Below the pieces are notes generated by a model, which was not told where the DNA came from, did no database searches, and saw only the letters and a list, made by a program, of their open reading frames with translations. 64,000 bases of DNA from Gammaproteobacteria bacterium (GTDB lineage Bacteria > Pseudomonadota > Gammaproteobacteria > Burkholderiales > Rhodocyclaceae). How positions within the stretch are numbered: the first letter of the stretch is position 1; the number at the start of each line of letters is the position of its first letter. Shown here piece after piece: positions 7,758-16,912 of the stretch. The stretch covers positions 173,285 to 237,284 of the forward strand of contig JAHJEO010000010.1 of the NCBI GenBank assembly GCA_018825305.1. Reading direction: 5' to 3'. Made by a program: the position numbers and the translations under genes.

Positions 7758-9107
7758 TCAATTGCCGTAGAGCAGGTCGGGCAGCCAGTAGACCAGCTGC
7801 GGGAAAACATAGACCGCCACCATGGCCACGAACACCATGCTCAGGAAGGGCAGGCAGCCCTTGAAGATGGTCACCAGTTCCACGTGCTTGGGTGCCACGC
7901 CCTTTAAATAGTAGGCCGACATCGCCATGGGTGGTGTCAGGAATGAGGTCTGCAGGTTCAGCGCGATGAGGATGCCGAAGAACATCGGATCGACGTCGAA
8001 GTGCGGCAGCAGCGGCAGGAAGATCGGCACGAAGATGATGATGATCTCGCTCCACTCCAGCGGCCAGCCCAGCAGAAAGATGATGACCTGCGACAGGATC
8101 AGGAAGGTGATGGTGTTCAGGTCCATGCTGAGCACGAAGTCCTTGATCAGGCCTTCGCCGCCGAGGTAGGAGAACACCGATGAGAAGGTCCAGGAGCCGA
8201 CGAACAGCCAGCAGACCATGGCCGTGGTGCGCGCCGTGAGGAACACCGCCTCCTTGAGGCGACCCCAGGTCAGGGCGCGATAAGCCGCGGCCAGCAGGAC
8301 GCCGCCCATGGCACCGATCGCTGCCGCTTCGCTCGGCGTAGCCAGGCCGAAGAGGATGGCGCCCAGCACCGACAGGATCAGCACCGCCAGCGGCACGAAA
8401 GCCTTGGCCAGCAGGATGAACACCTGCGTCCAGGAGACATCCTTGTACGCTTCGGGCGGCAGCTTCGGCGCCAGCGAGGGGTTGAGCAGCACCCGTGTCA
8501 CCACATAGACCATGTAGAGCCCGGCCAGCAGCAGGCCGGGAATCAGCGCTGCGGCATAGAGCTTGACCACGGAAATCGCCGAGGTCGCGCCATAGACGAT
8601 GAGCATGATCGACGGCGGGATGAGGATGCCCAGGGTGCCGCCGGCCGCGATGACGCCGGCGGAGAGCTTCTGGTCATAACCGGCCTTGAGCATGGCGGGG
8701 AATGCCAGCAGCCCCATCAGCGTCACCACGGCACCGACGATGCCGGTGGCGGTGGCGAACAGGGCGCAGGTGATCAGGGCGGCAATGGCCATGGCCCCCG
8801 GTATGGCCCGAAACGCCAGTTGCAGGCTATGAAACAGGCGGTCGAGGATATTCGCCCGTTCGACGATGTAGCCCATGAACAGGAATAGCGGGATCGACAC
8901 CAGCACGTCGTTGTTCATGACGCTGAAGGTGTTCTGCGTCAGCAGGTAGAACACCCGGCTGTCGAAAAAGGCCTGGTCGGGCTGGAAGTAGGCGTAGTAG
9001 CCGAAGCCGACGCCCATGGCCATCAGCGTGAAGGCTATCGGGAAGCCAAGCAGGATGACGAAAATGAACGAGCCCAGCATCAGGATCGCAACTTGCGGAT
9101 CCGTCAT
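7758..9107 (-). CDS. dctM: TRAP transporter large permease (DctM)
   Basis: The large membrane subunit of a tripartite ATP-independent periplasmic transporter, which imports organic acids using the sodium gradient. The 449-aa product has about twelve hydrophobic segments and the family features LLGFPIAFTLMAMGVGFGYY near the start, GALFATATG-type helix (TCALFATATGIVGAVVT), and GILIPPSIMLIVYGA, the conserved re-entrant region. Its ATG overlaps the dctQ stop (ATGA), so the two membrane subunits are made together. Confidence 0.93.
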   Translation of the reverse strand: MTDPQVAILMLGSFIFVILLGFPIAFTLMAMGVGFGYYAYFQPDQAFFDSRVFYLLTQNTFSVMNNDVLVSIPLFLFMGYIVERANILDRLFHSLQLAFRAIPGAMAIAALITCALFATATGIVGAVVTLMGLLAFPAMLKAGYDQKLSAGVIAAGGTLGILIPPSIMLIVYGATSAISVVKLYAAALIPGLLLAGLYMVYVVTRVLLNPSLAPKLPPEAYKDVSWTQVFILLAKAFVPLAVLILSVLGAILFGLATPSEAAAIGAMGGVLLAAAYRALTWGRLKEAVFLTARTTAMVCWLFVGSWTFSSVFSYLGGEGLIKDFVLSMDLNTITFLILSQVIIFLLGWPLEWSEIIIIFVPIFLPLLPHFDVDPMFFGILIALNLQTSFLTPPMAMSAYYLKGVAPKHVELVTIFKGCLPFLSMVFVAMVAVYVFPQLVYWLPDLLYGN

Positions 9108-9757
9108 TTTCTTTCTCCTGACGTGTCGGTGGTGGCGCGATAGCGCGGCTTGTGGGTCGGCATGTCGGCTTCGTAGCCCATGCGCTTCTCGTCATCGACC
9201 TGATGCAGGATCGCGGTCTCCATTTCCTCGACGTCGTGCAGGCGCTCCGGCCACTCGCCGGTGCGGATGCAGATCACGCAGCGCAGCATTTCGGCGACGC
9301 CCTGCAGTGCCAGCAGGGCGCCGGCCGCCGGAATGATCATCTTGAGCTGCCAGATCGGAACGCCGATCGGGCTGTTGACGCTCACCTCCTGGATGCGAAT
9401 CGAATCCATGGCGTAGCCCCAGCCCGAGTACATCAGGGCGATGACGCCGGGGTAGAAAAAGAACACGTACAGAACCAGTTCGACGCTGCCCTGGACGCGC
9501 TTCGGCATCAGCCGGTAGAACACGTCGCCGCGCACATGGGCGCCGCGCGACAGGGCGTAGGCGCCCGACATCAGGAACAGCGCGCCGTAGAGGATGTAGC
9601 TCATGTCGAAGGCCCAACTGGTCGGGTCGTCCAACACGTAGCGAACGAATACTTCGTAAGTGGTGCCCAGCGTCAGGATGACGATGCACCAGGCGAAGGC
9701 GTGCCCGACCGACTTGGACAGCTGGTCGATGCCGTGCAGCCAGGATTGAATGGACAT
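9104..9757 (-). CDS. dctQ: TRAP transporter small permease (DctQ)
   Basis: The small membrane subunit, 217 aa, with four hydrophobic helices (about residues 18-38, 52-72, 93-113 and 139-159). VFVRYVLDDPTSWAFDMS matches the DctQ pattern in which an Arg-Tyr/Phe pair is followed by Trp and acidic residues. It has an unusually long charged C-terminal tail of about 50 residues (REVEEMETAILHQVDDEK-like) after the last helix. The start at 9757 (MSIQSWLHG) follows GGCGGA; a longer frame to 9952 runs into the dctP region and is rejected. Confidence 0.88.
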   Translation of the reverse strand: MSIQSWLHGIDQLSKSVGHAFAWCIVILTLGTTYEVFVRYVLDDPTSWAFDMSYILYGALFLMSGAYALSRGAHVRGDVFYRLMPKRVQGSVELVLYVFFFYPGVIALMYSGWGYAMDSIRIQEVSVNSPIGVPIWQLKMIIPAAGALLALQGVAEMLRCVICIRTGEWPERLHDVEEMETAILHQVDDEKRMGYEADMPTHKPRYRATTDTSGERK

Positions 9758-9843
9758 GGGGTCCGCCCTATGAAACACGGCGGGGGTACCGGAGTACCCG
9801 CCGCCATGGTAAATGCAACGAGTGTCTTGCCTGCGGTGACTGA

Positions 9844-10995
9844 TCAGAAGCCGAGCTTGCCGTGCATGTGCTCGTAGGCTGCCTTGTAGTCGGCGTTGTT
9901 GAAGAAGTGATAGTACCCGACCCGCTTCGCCCATGCTTTCTGCGAGTCCCATACCTTCTTAAAGAAGGGGTCTTCGGCTTCCAGCTTGGCGACGATCTTG
10001 TCCCAGGCCTTGATCTGGGCATCGAAAATGGCCTGCGGCGTGCGGATGATGTTGACCTTGTTCTTGGTCTTGAGCTCGGCCAGGTCCTTGGAGTAGTTGT
10101 CCATCGCCAGCGCATAGTTGGAAGTGGACGCCGCTTCGGCGGAGTAGCGCAGGATGGCCTGCAGATCCTTGGGCAGCGACTCGTACTTCTTCTTGTTGAA
10201 GACGATCTCGAAGAACTCCATGGACTGGTGATAGCTGCCCATCATGTAGTTCTTGGCCACGTCCTGGGCGCCGAAACGGCGGTCGGAGGTCGGGTTGTTG
10301 AACTCGAAGGCATCGATCACGCCGCGCTCCATCGCCGGCACGATTTCGCCGCCGGGCAGCTGGGTCACCTTGACGCCCATTTCCTGCATCAGGTCGGCGG
10401 CCAGACCCACGGTGCGGTACTTGAGGCCCTTGAGTTGCGCAGCCGTCTTGATCGGTTTCTTGAACCAGCCCAGCGGCTGGGTCGGCATCGGCATGGCGAA
10501 GAAACCGACGACGTCGAGGCCGATCTTCTTCATCAACTCGTCGTAGAACACCTGCCCCTCCTTGTGGATCCAGGCGAGGTTCTGGGAGGCGTCGCAGCCG
10601 GTGATCGGGCCGGAGCCGAACAGCGAGGCCACCTTGCTCTTGCCGTACCAGTAAACCGCGACCTGGTGGCCGGCATCGATGACGCCCTTGGAGGTGGCTT
10701 CCATCACCTCAAACGGCTTGACCACCGATCCGGCAACCAGATAGTCGATGCGCAGGCGGCCGCCGGCCATGTCATTGACGCGGTGGACGTATTCCTCGGC
10801 CATCTCGTTGAAGACATCCTTGGCACCCCAGGCGCCCTGCATCTTGAGAACGATGGGCGACTGTGCGACCGAGATCATCGGGAAGCCGGCGATGGCCGCA
10901 CCGGCGGTACCGCCGACGGCGGCCTTGAGGAACTTGCGTCGCGCGGGCGCTTCTTCCTTGGCGGCGGGCTTGTTGGTTTGGTCTGGCTGATTCAT
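9844..10995 (-). CDS. dctP: TRAP transporter substrate-binding protein (DctP)
   Basis: The periplasmic binding protein, 383 aa. It begins with a long twin-arginine signal: basic region ARRKFLKAAVGG, hydrophobic stretch, and a likely cleavage near ISVAQS. RRKFLK suggests Tat export. The mature part has the TRAP fold, with TVGLAADLMQEMGVKVTQLPGGEI around the ligand Arg position and VIDAFEFNNPTSD, as in the subgroup annotated for mannitol/chloroaromatic-type substrates. AGGAGGAGAG precedes ATG 10995; upstream in-frame codons are not needed. No clear promoter is visible in the 118 bp to iclR. Confidence 0.92.
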   Translation of the reverse strand: MNQPDQTNKPAAKEEAPARRKFLKAAVGGTAGAAIAGFPMISVAQSPIVLKMQGAWGAKDVFNEMAEEYVHRVNDMAGGRLRIDYLVAGSVVKPFEVMEATSKGVIDAGHQVAVYWYGKSKVASLFGSGPITGCDASQNLAWIHKEGQVFYDELMKKIGLDVVGFFAMPMPTQPLGWFKKPIKTAAQLKGLKYRTVGLAADLMQEMGVKVTQLPGGEIVPAMERGVIDAFEFNNPTSDRRFGAQDVAKNYMMGSYHQSMEFFEIVFNKKKYESLPKDLQAILRYSAEAASTSNYALAMDNYSKDLAELKTKNKVNIIRTPQAIFDAQIKAWDKIVAKLEAEDPFFKKVWDSQKAWAKRVGYYHFFNNADYKAAYEHMHGKLGF

Positions 10996-11113
10996 GGTTC
11001 TCTCCTCCTGACTTGTGGGTGGTGCGGGATTATTGACCCTCATGAACGGGAGATTCCGTCCCGACTGTCAAAGCTGTATTGCGTATTTGTCATGAATGCA
11101 GCATCGCGGAATG

Positions 11114-11887
11114 TCATTGCCCGCCCGGAATCATGCCGAGGCGATGCGACATCAGTTCTGCCAGTTCGTGCACGGTGCCGACCGCGATATCGCCCGCGCG
11201 CGCAGCGGCGGTCGTTTTCATCATGCTCAGTGCCACCGCCGCGACCGCCTGTCGTCCGGTTGCGTCGAATACCGGCGCACCGTAGCAGCGCATGCCTTCG
11301 CGGGTTTCCTCGTCGTCGATGGCATAGCCCTTGGCGCGCACCTTTTCCAGGTCTGCCAGCAGGGCCTTGATGCTGCTGCGGCTGTTGCGGGTCAGGCGTT
11401 CCAGTTTGCGGCCGCGATAGAGCTGGCGGATGCGCTCTTCGCTCATGCTGCTCAGCAGCGCCTTGCCCGAGGCCGTGCAGTGGGCGGGAAGGCGCATGCC
11501 GATACGGTAGGTGAGGGCGAACGGCAGGCTGCCGTTACGGCAGGCGACATAAACGACATCGGTGCCGTCAAGAACGGCAAGCACAGCCGATTCGCCCGGC
11601 ATGATGTGCAACGAATCCCAGGCGCGGCCAAATTCCTGGGTGAGGTCGGTGCGCGACAAGTAGGCGTGCGCCAGATCGACCAGATGGGTACCGAGATGAT
11701 AGCTGCCGTCGTCGAAGCGGGTGAGCAGGCCGGCCTGGGTCAGGCTGGTGCACAAACTCAATACGCTGCTCTTGGGCAGGTCGAGTTTCTGGCTGAGCTC
11801 GGCCAGCGAGAACGGGTTGCGCGATGCCGCCACGACATCCAGCAATCGCGCGCCCTTCAATACGGATGGAACCACCGCCTTCGGCAA
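11114..11887 (-). CDS. IclR-family transcriptional regulator
   Basis: This 257-aa product has an N-terminal winged helix (LAELSQKLDLPKSSVLSLCTSL, about residues 27-48) and the C-terminal IclR effector-binding GAF-like domain (CRNGSLPFALTYRIGMRLPAHCTASGKALL). It is the first gene of the minus-strand TRAP/amidase/dehydrogenase block and is most simply its regulator, responding to the imported acid. It is divergent from the TetR gene across 254 bp, so the two systems could share regulatory DNA but have separate functions. Confidence 0.88.
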   Translation of the reverse strand: MPKAVVPSVLKGARLLDVVAASRNPFSLAELSQKLDLPKSSVLSLCTSLTQAGLLTRFDDGSYHLGTHLVDLAHAYLSRTDLTQEFGRAWDSLHIMPGESAVLAVLDGTDVVYVACRNGSLPFALTYRIGMRLPAHCTASGKALLSSMSEERIRQLYRGRKLERLTRNSRSSIKALLADLEKVRAKGYAIDDEETREGMRCYGAPVFDATGRQAVAAVALSMMKTTAAARAGDIAVGTVHELAELMSHRLGMIPGGQ

Positions 11888-12070
11888 ACTACCCTCCTCC
11901 GTTCGTGTATTCCGCTTGCGTCCCGGCCACCGGCGGGTAACCGCAATGTGACAACAGGCTCTGATTGACGCCTCAACGATTCTAGACCGATGATCCCACA
12001 GAATTCAAACCAAGGCATAGCGTTCATATATGGGAACGCTATGCTGCACCACGGTAATGCGGCAATCCGA

Positions 12071-12099
12071 TTGACATGGCTGCACCGTGCCGGTAAATT
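12071..12099 (+). promoter_or_regulatory. strong sigma70 promoter of the tetR-RND operon
   Basis: TTGACA at 12071-12076, exactly 17 bp, then TAAATT at 12094-12099. This is close to the full consensus and points toward the TetR gene whose start is at 12142. The rest of the 254-bp gap to iclR shows only AT-richer sequence with no gene. Confidence 0.8.
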
Positions 12100-12119
12100 A
12101 CCGACCGGTCAGTCATTAA
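12098..12119. promoter_or_regulatory. TetR-type operator overlapping the -10 and start region
   Basis: The sequence is centred on the perfect palindrome GACCGGTC (12103-12110), flanked by partly symmetrical bases (ACCGACCGGTCAGT). It begins inside the -10 element and covers the expected transcription start. TetR/AcrR repressors of efflux pumps commonly bind such sites upstream of their own gene, so negative autoregulation of the whole operon is inferred. Confidence 0.65.
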
Positions 12120-12141
12120 CTATTCTGGGTGGAGGGTTGAT

Positions 12142-12801
12142 TTGTCGGCGGTACACGAAAAACTTGATGAGGCAGCGCGGCCGCGGCAGCGTCGCAAGGA
12201 GGCGCGGCCGGCGGAACTGGCGGAGGCCGCGCTCGCGCTTTTCGTCGAGAAGGGTTTCGCCGCAACCCGGCTGGAGGATGTTGCTGCGCGCGCCGGTGTC
12301 GGCAAGGGCACTGTCTATCTATATTTCGAGAGCAAGGAAGCGTTGTTCAAGGCGGCCATCGAAGCCGCGATGACGCCGGCGGTCGAGGCTGCCGAGGCGC
12401 TGGCCGAGCGCGGCCAGCAGTCGGCCGCGGCGCGTCTGCGTGAATTCGTCCGGGGTTGGTGGCAGATGGTGGCGCATACATCGGTCGGCGGTCTGCCCAA
12501 GCTGCTGATCGCCGAGTCCGGAAATTTCCCCGATATCGTCCGCTGGCACTATGAAACCATCATCCGCCGCGCCATGCGCGCGCTAGGGCGCATCATCGAG
12601 GGCGGCATCGCCAGCGGCGAATTCCGCCAGGTACCGGTCGACTTCGCCACGCGCATCGTGTTTTCGCCGATGTTCTCGATCATCGTATGGACCCGGGCCT
12701 TCGGCGACACGATGTGCGACCTGCCGGAGCCCGAGCGCTTCCTCGACGAGGCGCTCGACCTGCTGATAAACGGCCTGCGCGGAGACCGCCAATGCACCTG
12801 A
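12142..12801 (+). CDS. TetR/AcrR-family repressor of the RND efflux operon
   Basis: A 219-aa regulator. The N-terminal helix-turn-helix is canonical: ALALFVEKGFAATRLEDVAARAGVGKGTVYLYFESKEALF, with the recognition helix ending in TVYLYF. The ligand domain follows and ends FLDEALDLLINGLRG. The start is TTG at 12142, supported by GGAGGG at 12130-12135; there is no ATG near the right place. The stop lies inside the first codons of the adaptor gene (start 12792), so repressor and pump are co-translated. Confidence 0.9.
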   Translation: MSAVHEKLDEAARPRQRRKEARPAELAEAALALFVEKGFAATRLEDVAARAGVGKGTVYLYFESKEALFKAAIEAAMTPAVEAAEALAERGQQSAAARLREFVRGWWQMVAHTSVGGLPKLLIAESGNFPDIVRWHYETIIRRAMRALGRIIEGGIASGEFRQVPVDFATRIVFSPMFSIIVWTRAFGDTMCDLPEPERFLDEALDLLINGLRGDRQCT

Positions 12802-13811
12802 CACTTCTGGCCGCCGGCCTGATTCTGGCGTCGCCTGCCCTGGCTGTCGAACCTCCCCCGGCCGCCGTGCCGCCAGCGCCGACTTTTCGGACGGAACCCC
12901 TGGAAAAGGCGGCAACATTTCCCGAGCGTACCGCTCCGGCGGGCGTGGTCAGCGCCAATGAATCCCGACTGTCGGCCGAGATCGCCGCGCGCATCGTGGC
13001 GTTGCCGGCCGAGGTGGGCCAGGTGCTGGCCGCCGGCAGCGTGGTGGCCCGGCTCGACGATCGTGACGGCGTAATCGAAATCGACCGCGCCGAGGCGGCG
13101 CTGGCCGGTGCCGGCGCACGGCTGGCTCAGGCCGAATCGCAACTCAGGCGCACACGGGAGCTGGCGGCCAAGAACTTTGTCTCGCCCGAGGCACTGCACC
13201 AGAAACAGACCGACGCCGATGCCCGGCGCGCCGACCAGCAGGCCGCCGCCGCCGCCGTCGCCGCCGCACGCCGCGTCGTCGCCAAGGCGACGATACGCGC
13301 ACCGTTCCGCGCCGTGGTGCGGGCACGCCATGCCGCGGTCGGCGAGATGGCCGCGCCCGGAACGCCCCTGCTGACGCTGGTCGATCTGTCACGCCTGGAG
13401 ATTGCCGCGCAGGTGCCCAGTCTTTTCGCGGCGACGCTGGCGGGGGCGAAGGAAATCCTCTGGGAAAGTGGCGGCCGCCGCGAACCCCTGAAACTGTTGC
13501 GCATCTCGCCGGCGATCAACCGCGAGGCGCGCAGCGTCGAGGTTCGCCTCGCGTTCCGCGGCGCTACGCTGGCACCGGGACTCGAAGGCCGCATCGTCTG
13601 GCGCGACCCGCGGCCACATATGGCACCCGAACTGATCGTGCGCCGCGACGGCGCGCTCGGCGTCTTTCTTGTCGAGGCCGGCAAGGCGCGCTTCGTCCCC
13701 CTGCCGGAAGCGCAGGAAGGCCGACCGGCCAATGCCGAGAGTTTGCCCGCGGCGAGCCAGGTGGTGGTCTCCGGCCAGCAGGCACTGCGTGACGGCGTAG
13801 CGCTGAAGTGA
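12792..13811 (+). CDS. RND efflux periplasmic adaptor subunit (first pair)
   Basis: A membrane-fusion protein of 339 aa joining an RND pump to an outer-membrane channel. It has a Sec signal peptide (cleavage near ALAVEP), a lipoyl half-motif, a helical hairpin rich in Ala/Glu/Arg (about 95-160) and a beta-barrel with LRISPAINREARSVEVRL. The first 20 mature residues (PPPAAVPPAPTFRTEPL) are encoded by a copy of the REP-like repeat at 12864-12887, read in frame. It overlaps the TetR gene by 10 bp and the permease by 4 bp (GTGA). Confidence 0.88.
   Translation: MHLTLLAAGLILASPALAVEPPPAAVPPAPTFRTEPLEKAATFPERTAPAGVVSANESRLSAEIAARIVALPAEVGQVLAAGSVVARLDDRDGVIEIDRAEAALAGAGARLAQAESQLRRTRELAAKNFVSPEALHQKQTDADARRADQQAAAAAVAAARRVVAKATIRAPFRAVVRARHAAVGEMAAPGTPLLTLVDLSRLEIAAQVPSLFAATLAGAKEILWESGGRREPLKLLRISPAINREARSVEVRLAFRGATLAPGLEGRIVWRDPRPHMAPELIVRRDGALGVFLVEAGKARFVPLPEAQEGRPANAESLPAASQVVVSGQQALRDGVALK
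12864..12887 (-). repeat. REP-like repeat, variant copy inside the adaptor gene
   Basis: Reading on the minus strand, AAAAGTCGGCGCTGGCG is followed by GCACGGC. It differs from the intergenic copies by one base in the last part. It encodes the proline/alanine linker just after the signal peptide, a position that tolerates insertions. Confidence 0.55.
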
Positions 13812-16800
13812 ACTTTTATCGGCGCCTGATCGAGAATCATCCCTTTGCCAACATCACCTTCGCGGTGGTGCTGGCGATGGGTCTGCTCGCCTATCTTTCG
13901 ATGCCGCGCGAGCAGGACCCGGAGATCAATTTCAACTGGGTCAGCATTTTCGCCTTCATGCCGGGCGCGGCGCCCGAGGATGTCGAGCGCCTCGTCACCA
14001 AGCCGCTCGAGGACGCGATCAAAAACGTTCCGGACGTGCGTTTCTCGATGTCGAGCTCGCGCGAGAACGTCGCGTCGATCCTGGTGCGCTTCCGTGAAGT
14101 CGACGGTCGCACCTTCGACAAGCGCGTGAACGACCTGCGCCGCGAGATACAAAACAAGAGCAGCGAACTGCCGGTCGAAGCCAAGGATCCAAAAATATGG
14201 GAGATCACCACTTCCAATGGCTTCCCGACCGCGATGCTGCTGCTCGAAGGCCAGGCCGACGACGAGACGCTGCGCAATGCCGGCCGCCAGATCAAGGACG
14301 AAATGGAACGCCTCGCCGGCATCGATCGCGTCTACACCCTTGGCCTGGCCGACCCGGAACTGCGGGTTGACTTCGATCCCCACGCCGCACAGGCACGCGG
14401 TCTCGCCGCCACCGACATCGCCGACGGCGTCGCCGTTTGGTTCCGCGACACTTTTGCCGGAAAGCAAAAAGTTATGCCGAGCGGTACCCAGGCGGGCGGC
14501 AGTAGTGCCACGGCAGCATCCTGGCTGGTGCGGGTGCAGGGCCAGGAGGCCGATCCCGACTACCTCGCCCGCATCGCCGTGTCGCCCGCCGCCGATCCGC
14601 GCCGCCAGGTGTCGCTCGAAGCCGTGGCACAGTCATCCCGCGCCCGTGCCACGCCAAGCAGCCTGGTTGTCAAGGACGACCGGCCCGGCGTCATGCTGTC
14701 GGTGACGAAGAAGAGCTACATCAACACCCTTGAACTGGTCGAGCGCATCAACGATTTCATCGCACGGCAGAACGTCACGCTGGCGCAGCAGGGGCTGCAA
14801 CTGCGCCTGCTCGACGACCAGACGGTGCCGACGCGCAAGGCCATCAATCTGATGGAGAGCAACGCCCTGATGGGCCTGCTGCTGGTAATCGCCGTCTGCT
14901 GGCTGTTCCTCGGCACGCGCATCGCCGTGCTGATCGGCCTCGGCATCCCCTTCTCGCTGGCTGGCACCTTCGGCGTGCTGCACGCCCTCGGTTACACCCT
15001 CAACATATCGGTGCTGCTGGGCGTGGTGATCGCGCTGGGCATGCTGGTCGATGACGCCGTGGTGGTGGTCGAGACCATCTACTACCGCATGCAGCGCGGT
15101 GCCGATGCCGTGTCGGCCGCCGTCGACGCCATGCGCGAGGTGTTCGCCCCGGTGACCTCGTCGGTGCTCACCACGCTGGCCGCCTTCCTGCCCTTGATGC
15201 TGCTGCCGGGCATCGTCGGCAAGTTCATGTTCATCATTCCCTTCGTCGTTGCGCTGGCGCTGGCGATATCGTTGATCGAGGCCTACTGGATGTTGCCGAC
15301 GCATGTGGCGGCGATGAACATCGACTACGCGAAGCCATCGCGGATGCAGCGATTCCGCAACCGCTTCAACCATACCCTGCGCGTGCGTTACGGCCAGGCG
15401 CTGGTCTGGGTATTGCGGCGCAAGCGCCTCTCCTACGCCGCGCTGGCCGTGATCTTTACCGGCGCGATCCTGGTGGTGGCGGGCGGACTGGTCAAGGTGC
15501 AGTTCTTCGCCTTCGATCCGCTGCGCCTGTTCTATGTGAACGTCGATGCTCCGGCCGGCGTGCCGATCGAGGAAACGCTGCGCCAGGTGCGGCAGGTCGA
15601 GGAGCGCGTGCGCAAACACCTGCAACCCGGGGATACGCGCGCCGTCGCCAGCTATGCCGGCGCCAAGTTCACCGACACCGAGCCGCTCTACGGCGATGCC
15701 TACGGCCAGGTGGTGGTGACGCTCACGCCCGACGGCCGCGACGTCGAGGACATCGTCGCCGCGATGCGGCAGGACGTCGAGGCGACGCCGATCAGCAGCA
15801 AGGTTTCATTCACCATGCTTTCCGGCGGGCCGCCGACTTCGAAGGCGATCAAGGCGCGGGTGCGCGGCGACGACCCGGCCGAACTGCGCGCCGCCGCCGA
15901 TGAGCTCAAGGCCATCGTCCAGCAAACGCCCGCCACCCGCGACGTGACCGACGACGACGTCCCTGGCCGGCCGCAATTCACGCTGCGTCTCGACCGCGAG
16001 GCGATCAAGGCCGCCGGCCTCAACCCGGCCCAGGTCGCCCGCGTGGTGCGGCTGCACGTCGATGGTGAAGTGGTCGCCGTTCTCCGCGACCGCGGCGAAA
16101 AAATCGACGTGCGGGTGCGGGCCAAGGCGGACGGCTACACCGACATCGCCGACCTGCTGCACCTGCCGATCGCCCTGCCCGACGGCAGGGCCACCACCCT
16201 CGGCGCGCTGGCGCGGGCCGAGACGCGCATCGGCGCTGGCGTCATCAAGCACTACAACCTGCGCCGCGCCATCACCATCGAGGCCGACCTCGACAAGGAA
16301 AAAACCGACACGCTGGCGGCCAACGCGCACATCAAGGCGGAATGGGACAAGGTGCGCACCCGCTTCCCTGCCACCGACATCGACTTCTCGGGCGAGATGG
16401 ACGACATTCAGGAATCGCTCGATGCCATGAAGATCCTGTTCCTGCTCGGCGTCGGCCTGATCTTCCTTATCCTCGCCGCCCAGTTCCGCAGTTACTTCCA
16501 GCCGCTGCTCATCCTCAGCACCGTGCCGCTCGCCTTCACCGGCGTGGTCTATGGCCTGCTGCTGTCGCGCCATCCGCTGTCGCTCTACACCCTCTACGGC
16601 GTCATCGCCCTGACCGGAATCGCGGTCAACAGCGCGATCGTGCTGATCGACGCCGCCAACGACAGACGCAGGCGCGGCATGAGCGTGCTGCACGCCATCC
16701 TCTATGCCTCTCGCCGCCGCGTCGTGCCCATCCTCATCACCTCGCTGACCACCGTGGCCGGCCTCGCTTCGCTGGCCTTCGGCCTGGCCGGCAAGTCACT

Positions 16801-16912
16801 GATCTGGGGGCCGGTGGCCTCCGGCATCGTCTGGGGCCTGACCTTCTCCACCGCATTGACGCTGTTCGTCGTACCGCTGCTCTATCGCGCATTCATGGAA
16901 AAATCGAAATGA
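13808..16912 (+). CDS. RND-family efflux permease (first pair)
   Basis: A proton-driven inner-membrane pump of 1034 aa with the RND layout: helix 1 (ITFAVVLAMGLLAYLSM), large periplasmic loop, helices 2-6, second loop and helices 8-12. The proton-relay pair is present in helix 4 (GMLVDDAVVVVETIYYR), and LLSRHPLSLYTLYGVIALTGIAVNSAIVLID marks helices 10-11. The FMPGAAPEDVERLVTKPLED stretch is that of the CzcA/AcrB-like divergent subfamily. GTG 13808 overlaps the adaptor stop. The substrate is not readable from sequence. Confidence 0.92.
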   Translation: MNFYRRLIENHPFANITFAVVLAMGLLAYLSMPREQDPEINFNWVSIFAFMPGAAPEDVERLVTKPLEDAIKNVPDVRFSMSSSRENVASILVRFREVDGRTFDKRVNDLRREIQNKSSELPVEAKDPKIWEITTSNGFPTAMLLLEGQADDETLRNAGRQIKDEMERLAGIDRVYTLGLADPELRVDFDPHAAQARGLAATDIADGVAVWFRDTFAGKQKVMPSGTQAGGSSATAASWLVRVQGQEADPDYLARIAVSPAADPRRQVSLEAVAQSSRARATPSSLVVKDDRPGVMLSVTKKSYINTLELVERINDFIARQNVTLAQQGLQLRLLDDQTVPTRKAINLMESNALMGLLLVIAVCWLFLGTRIAVLIGLGIPFSLAGTFGVLHALGYTLNISVLLGVVIALGMLVDDAVVVVETIYYRMQRGADAVSAAVDAMREVFAPVTSSVLTTLAAFLPLMLLPGIVGKFMFIIPFVVALALAISLIEAYWMLPTHVAAMNIDYAKPSRMQRFRNRFNHTLRVRYGQALVWVLRRKRLSYAALAVIFTGAILVVAGGLVKVQFFAFDPLRLFYVNVDAPAGVPIEETLRQVRQVEERVRKHLQPGDTRAVASYAGAKFTDTEPLYGDAYGQVVVTLTPDGRDVEDIVAAMRQDVEATPISSKVSFTMLSGGPPTSKAIKARVRGDDPAELRAAADELKAIVQQTPATRDVTDDDVPGRPQFTLRLDREAIKAAGLNPAQVARVVRLHVDGEVVAVLRDRGEKIDVRVRAKADGYTDIADLLHLPIALPDGRATTLGALARAETRIGAGVIKHYNLRRAITIEADLDKEKTDTLAANAHIKAEWDKVRTRFPATDIDFSGEMDDIQESLDAMKILFLLGVGLIFLILAAQFRSYFQPLLILSTVPLAFTGVVYGLLLSRHPLSLYTLYGVIALTGIAVNSAIVLIDAANDRRRRGMSVLHAILYASRRRVVPILITSLTTVAGLASLAFGLAGKSLIWGPVASGIVWGLTFSTALTLFVVPLLYRAFMEKSK

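Noticed and set aside
11006..11071. TTGACA on the minus strand upstream of dctP as a promoter
   Set aside because: No acceptable -10 at 15-19 bp spacing.
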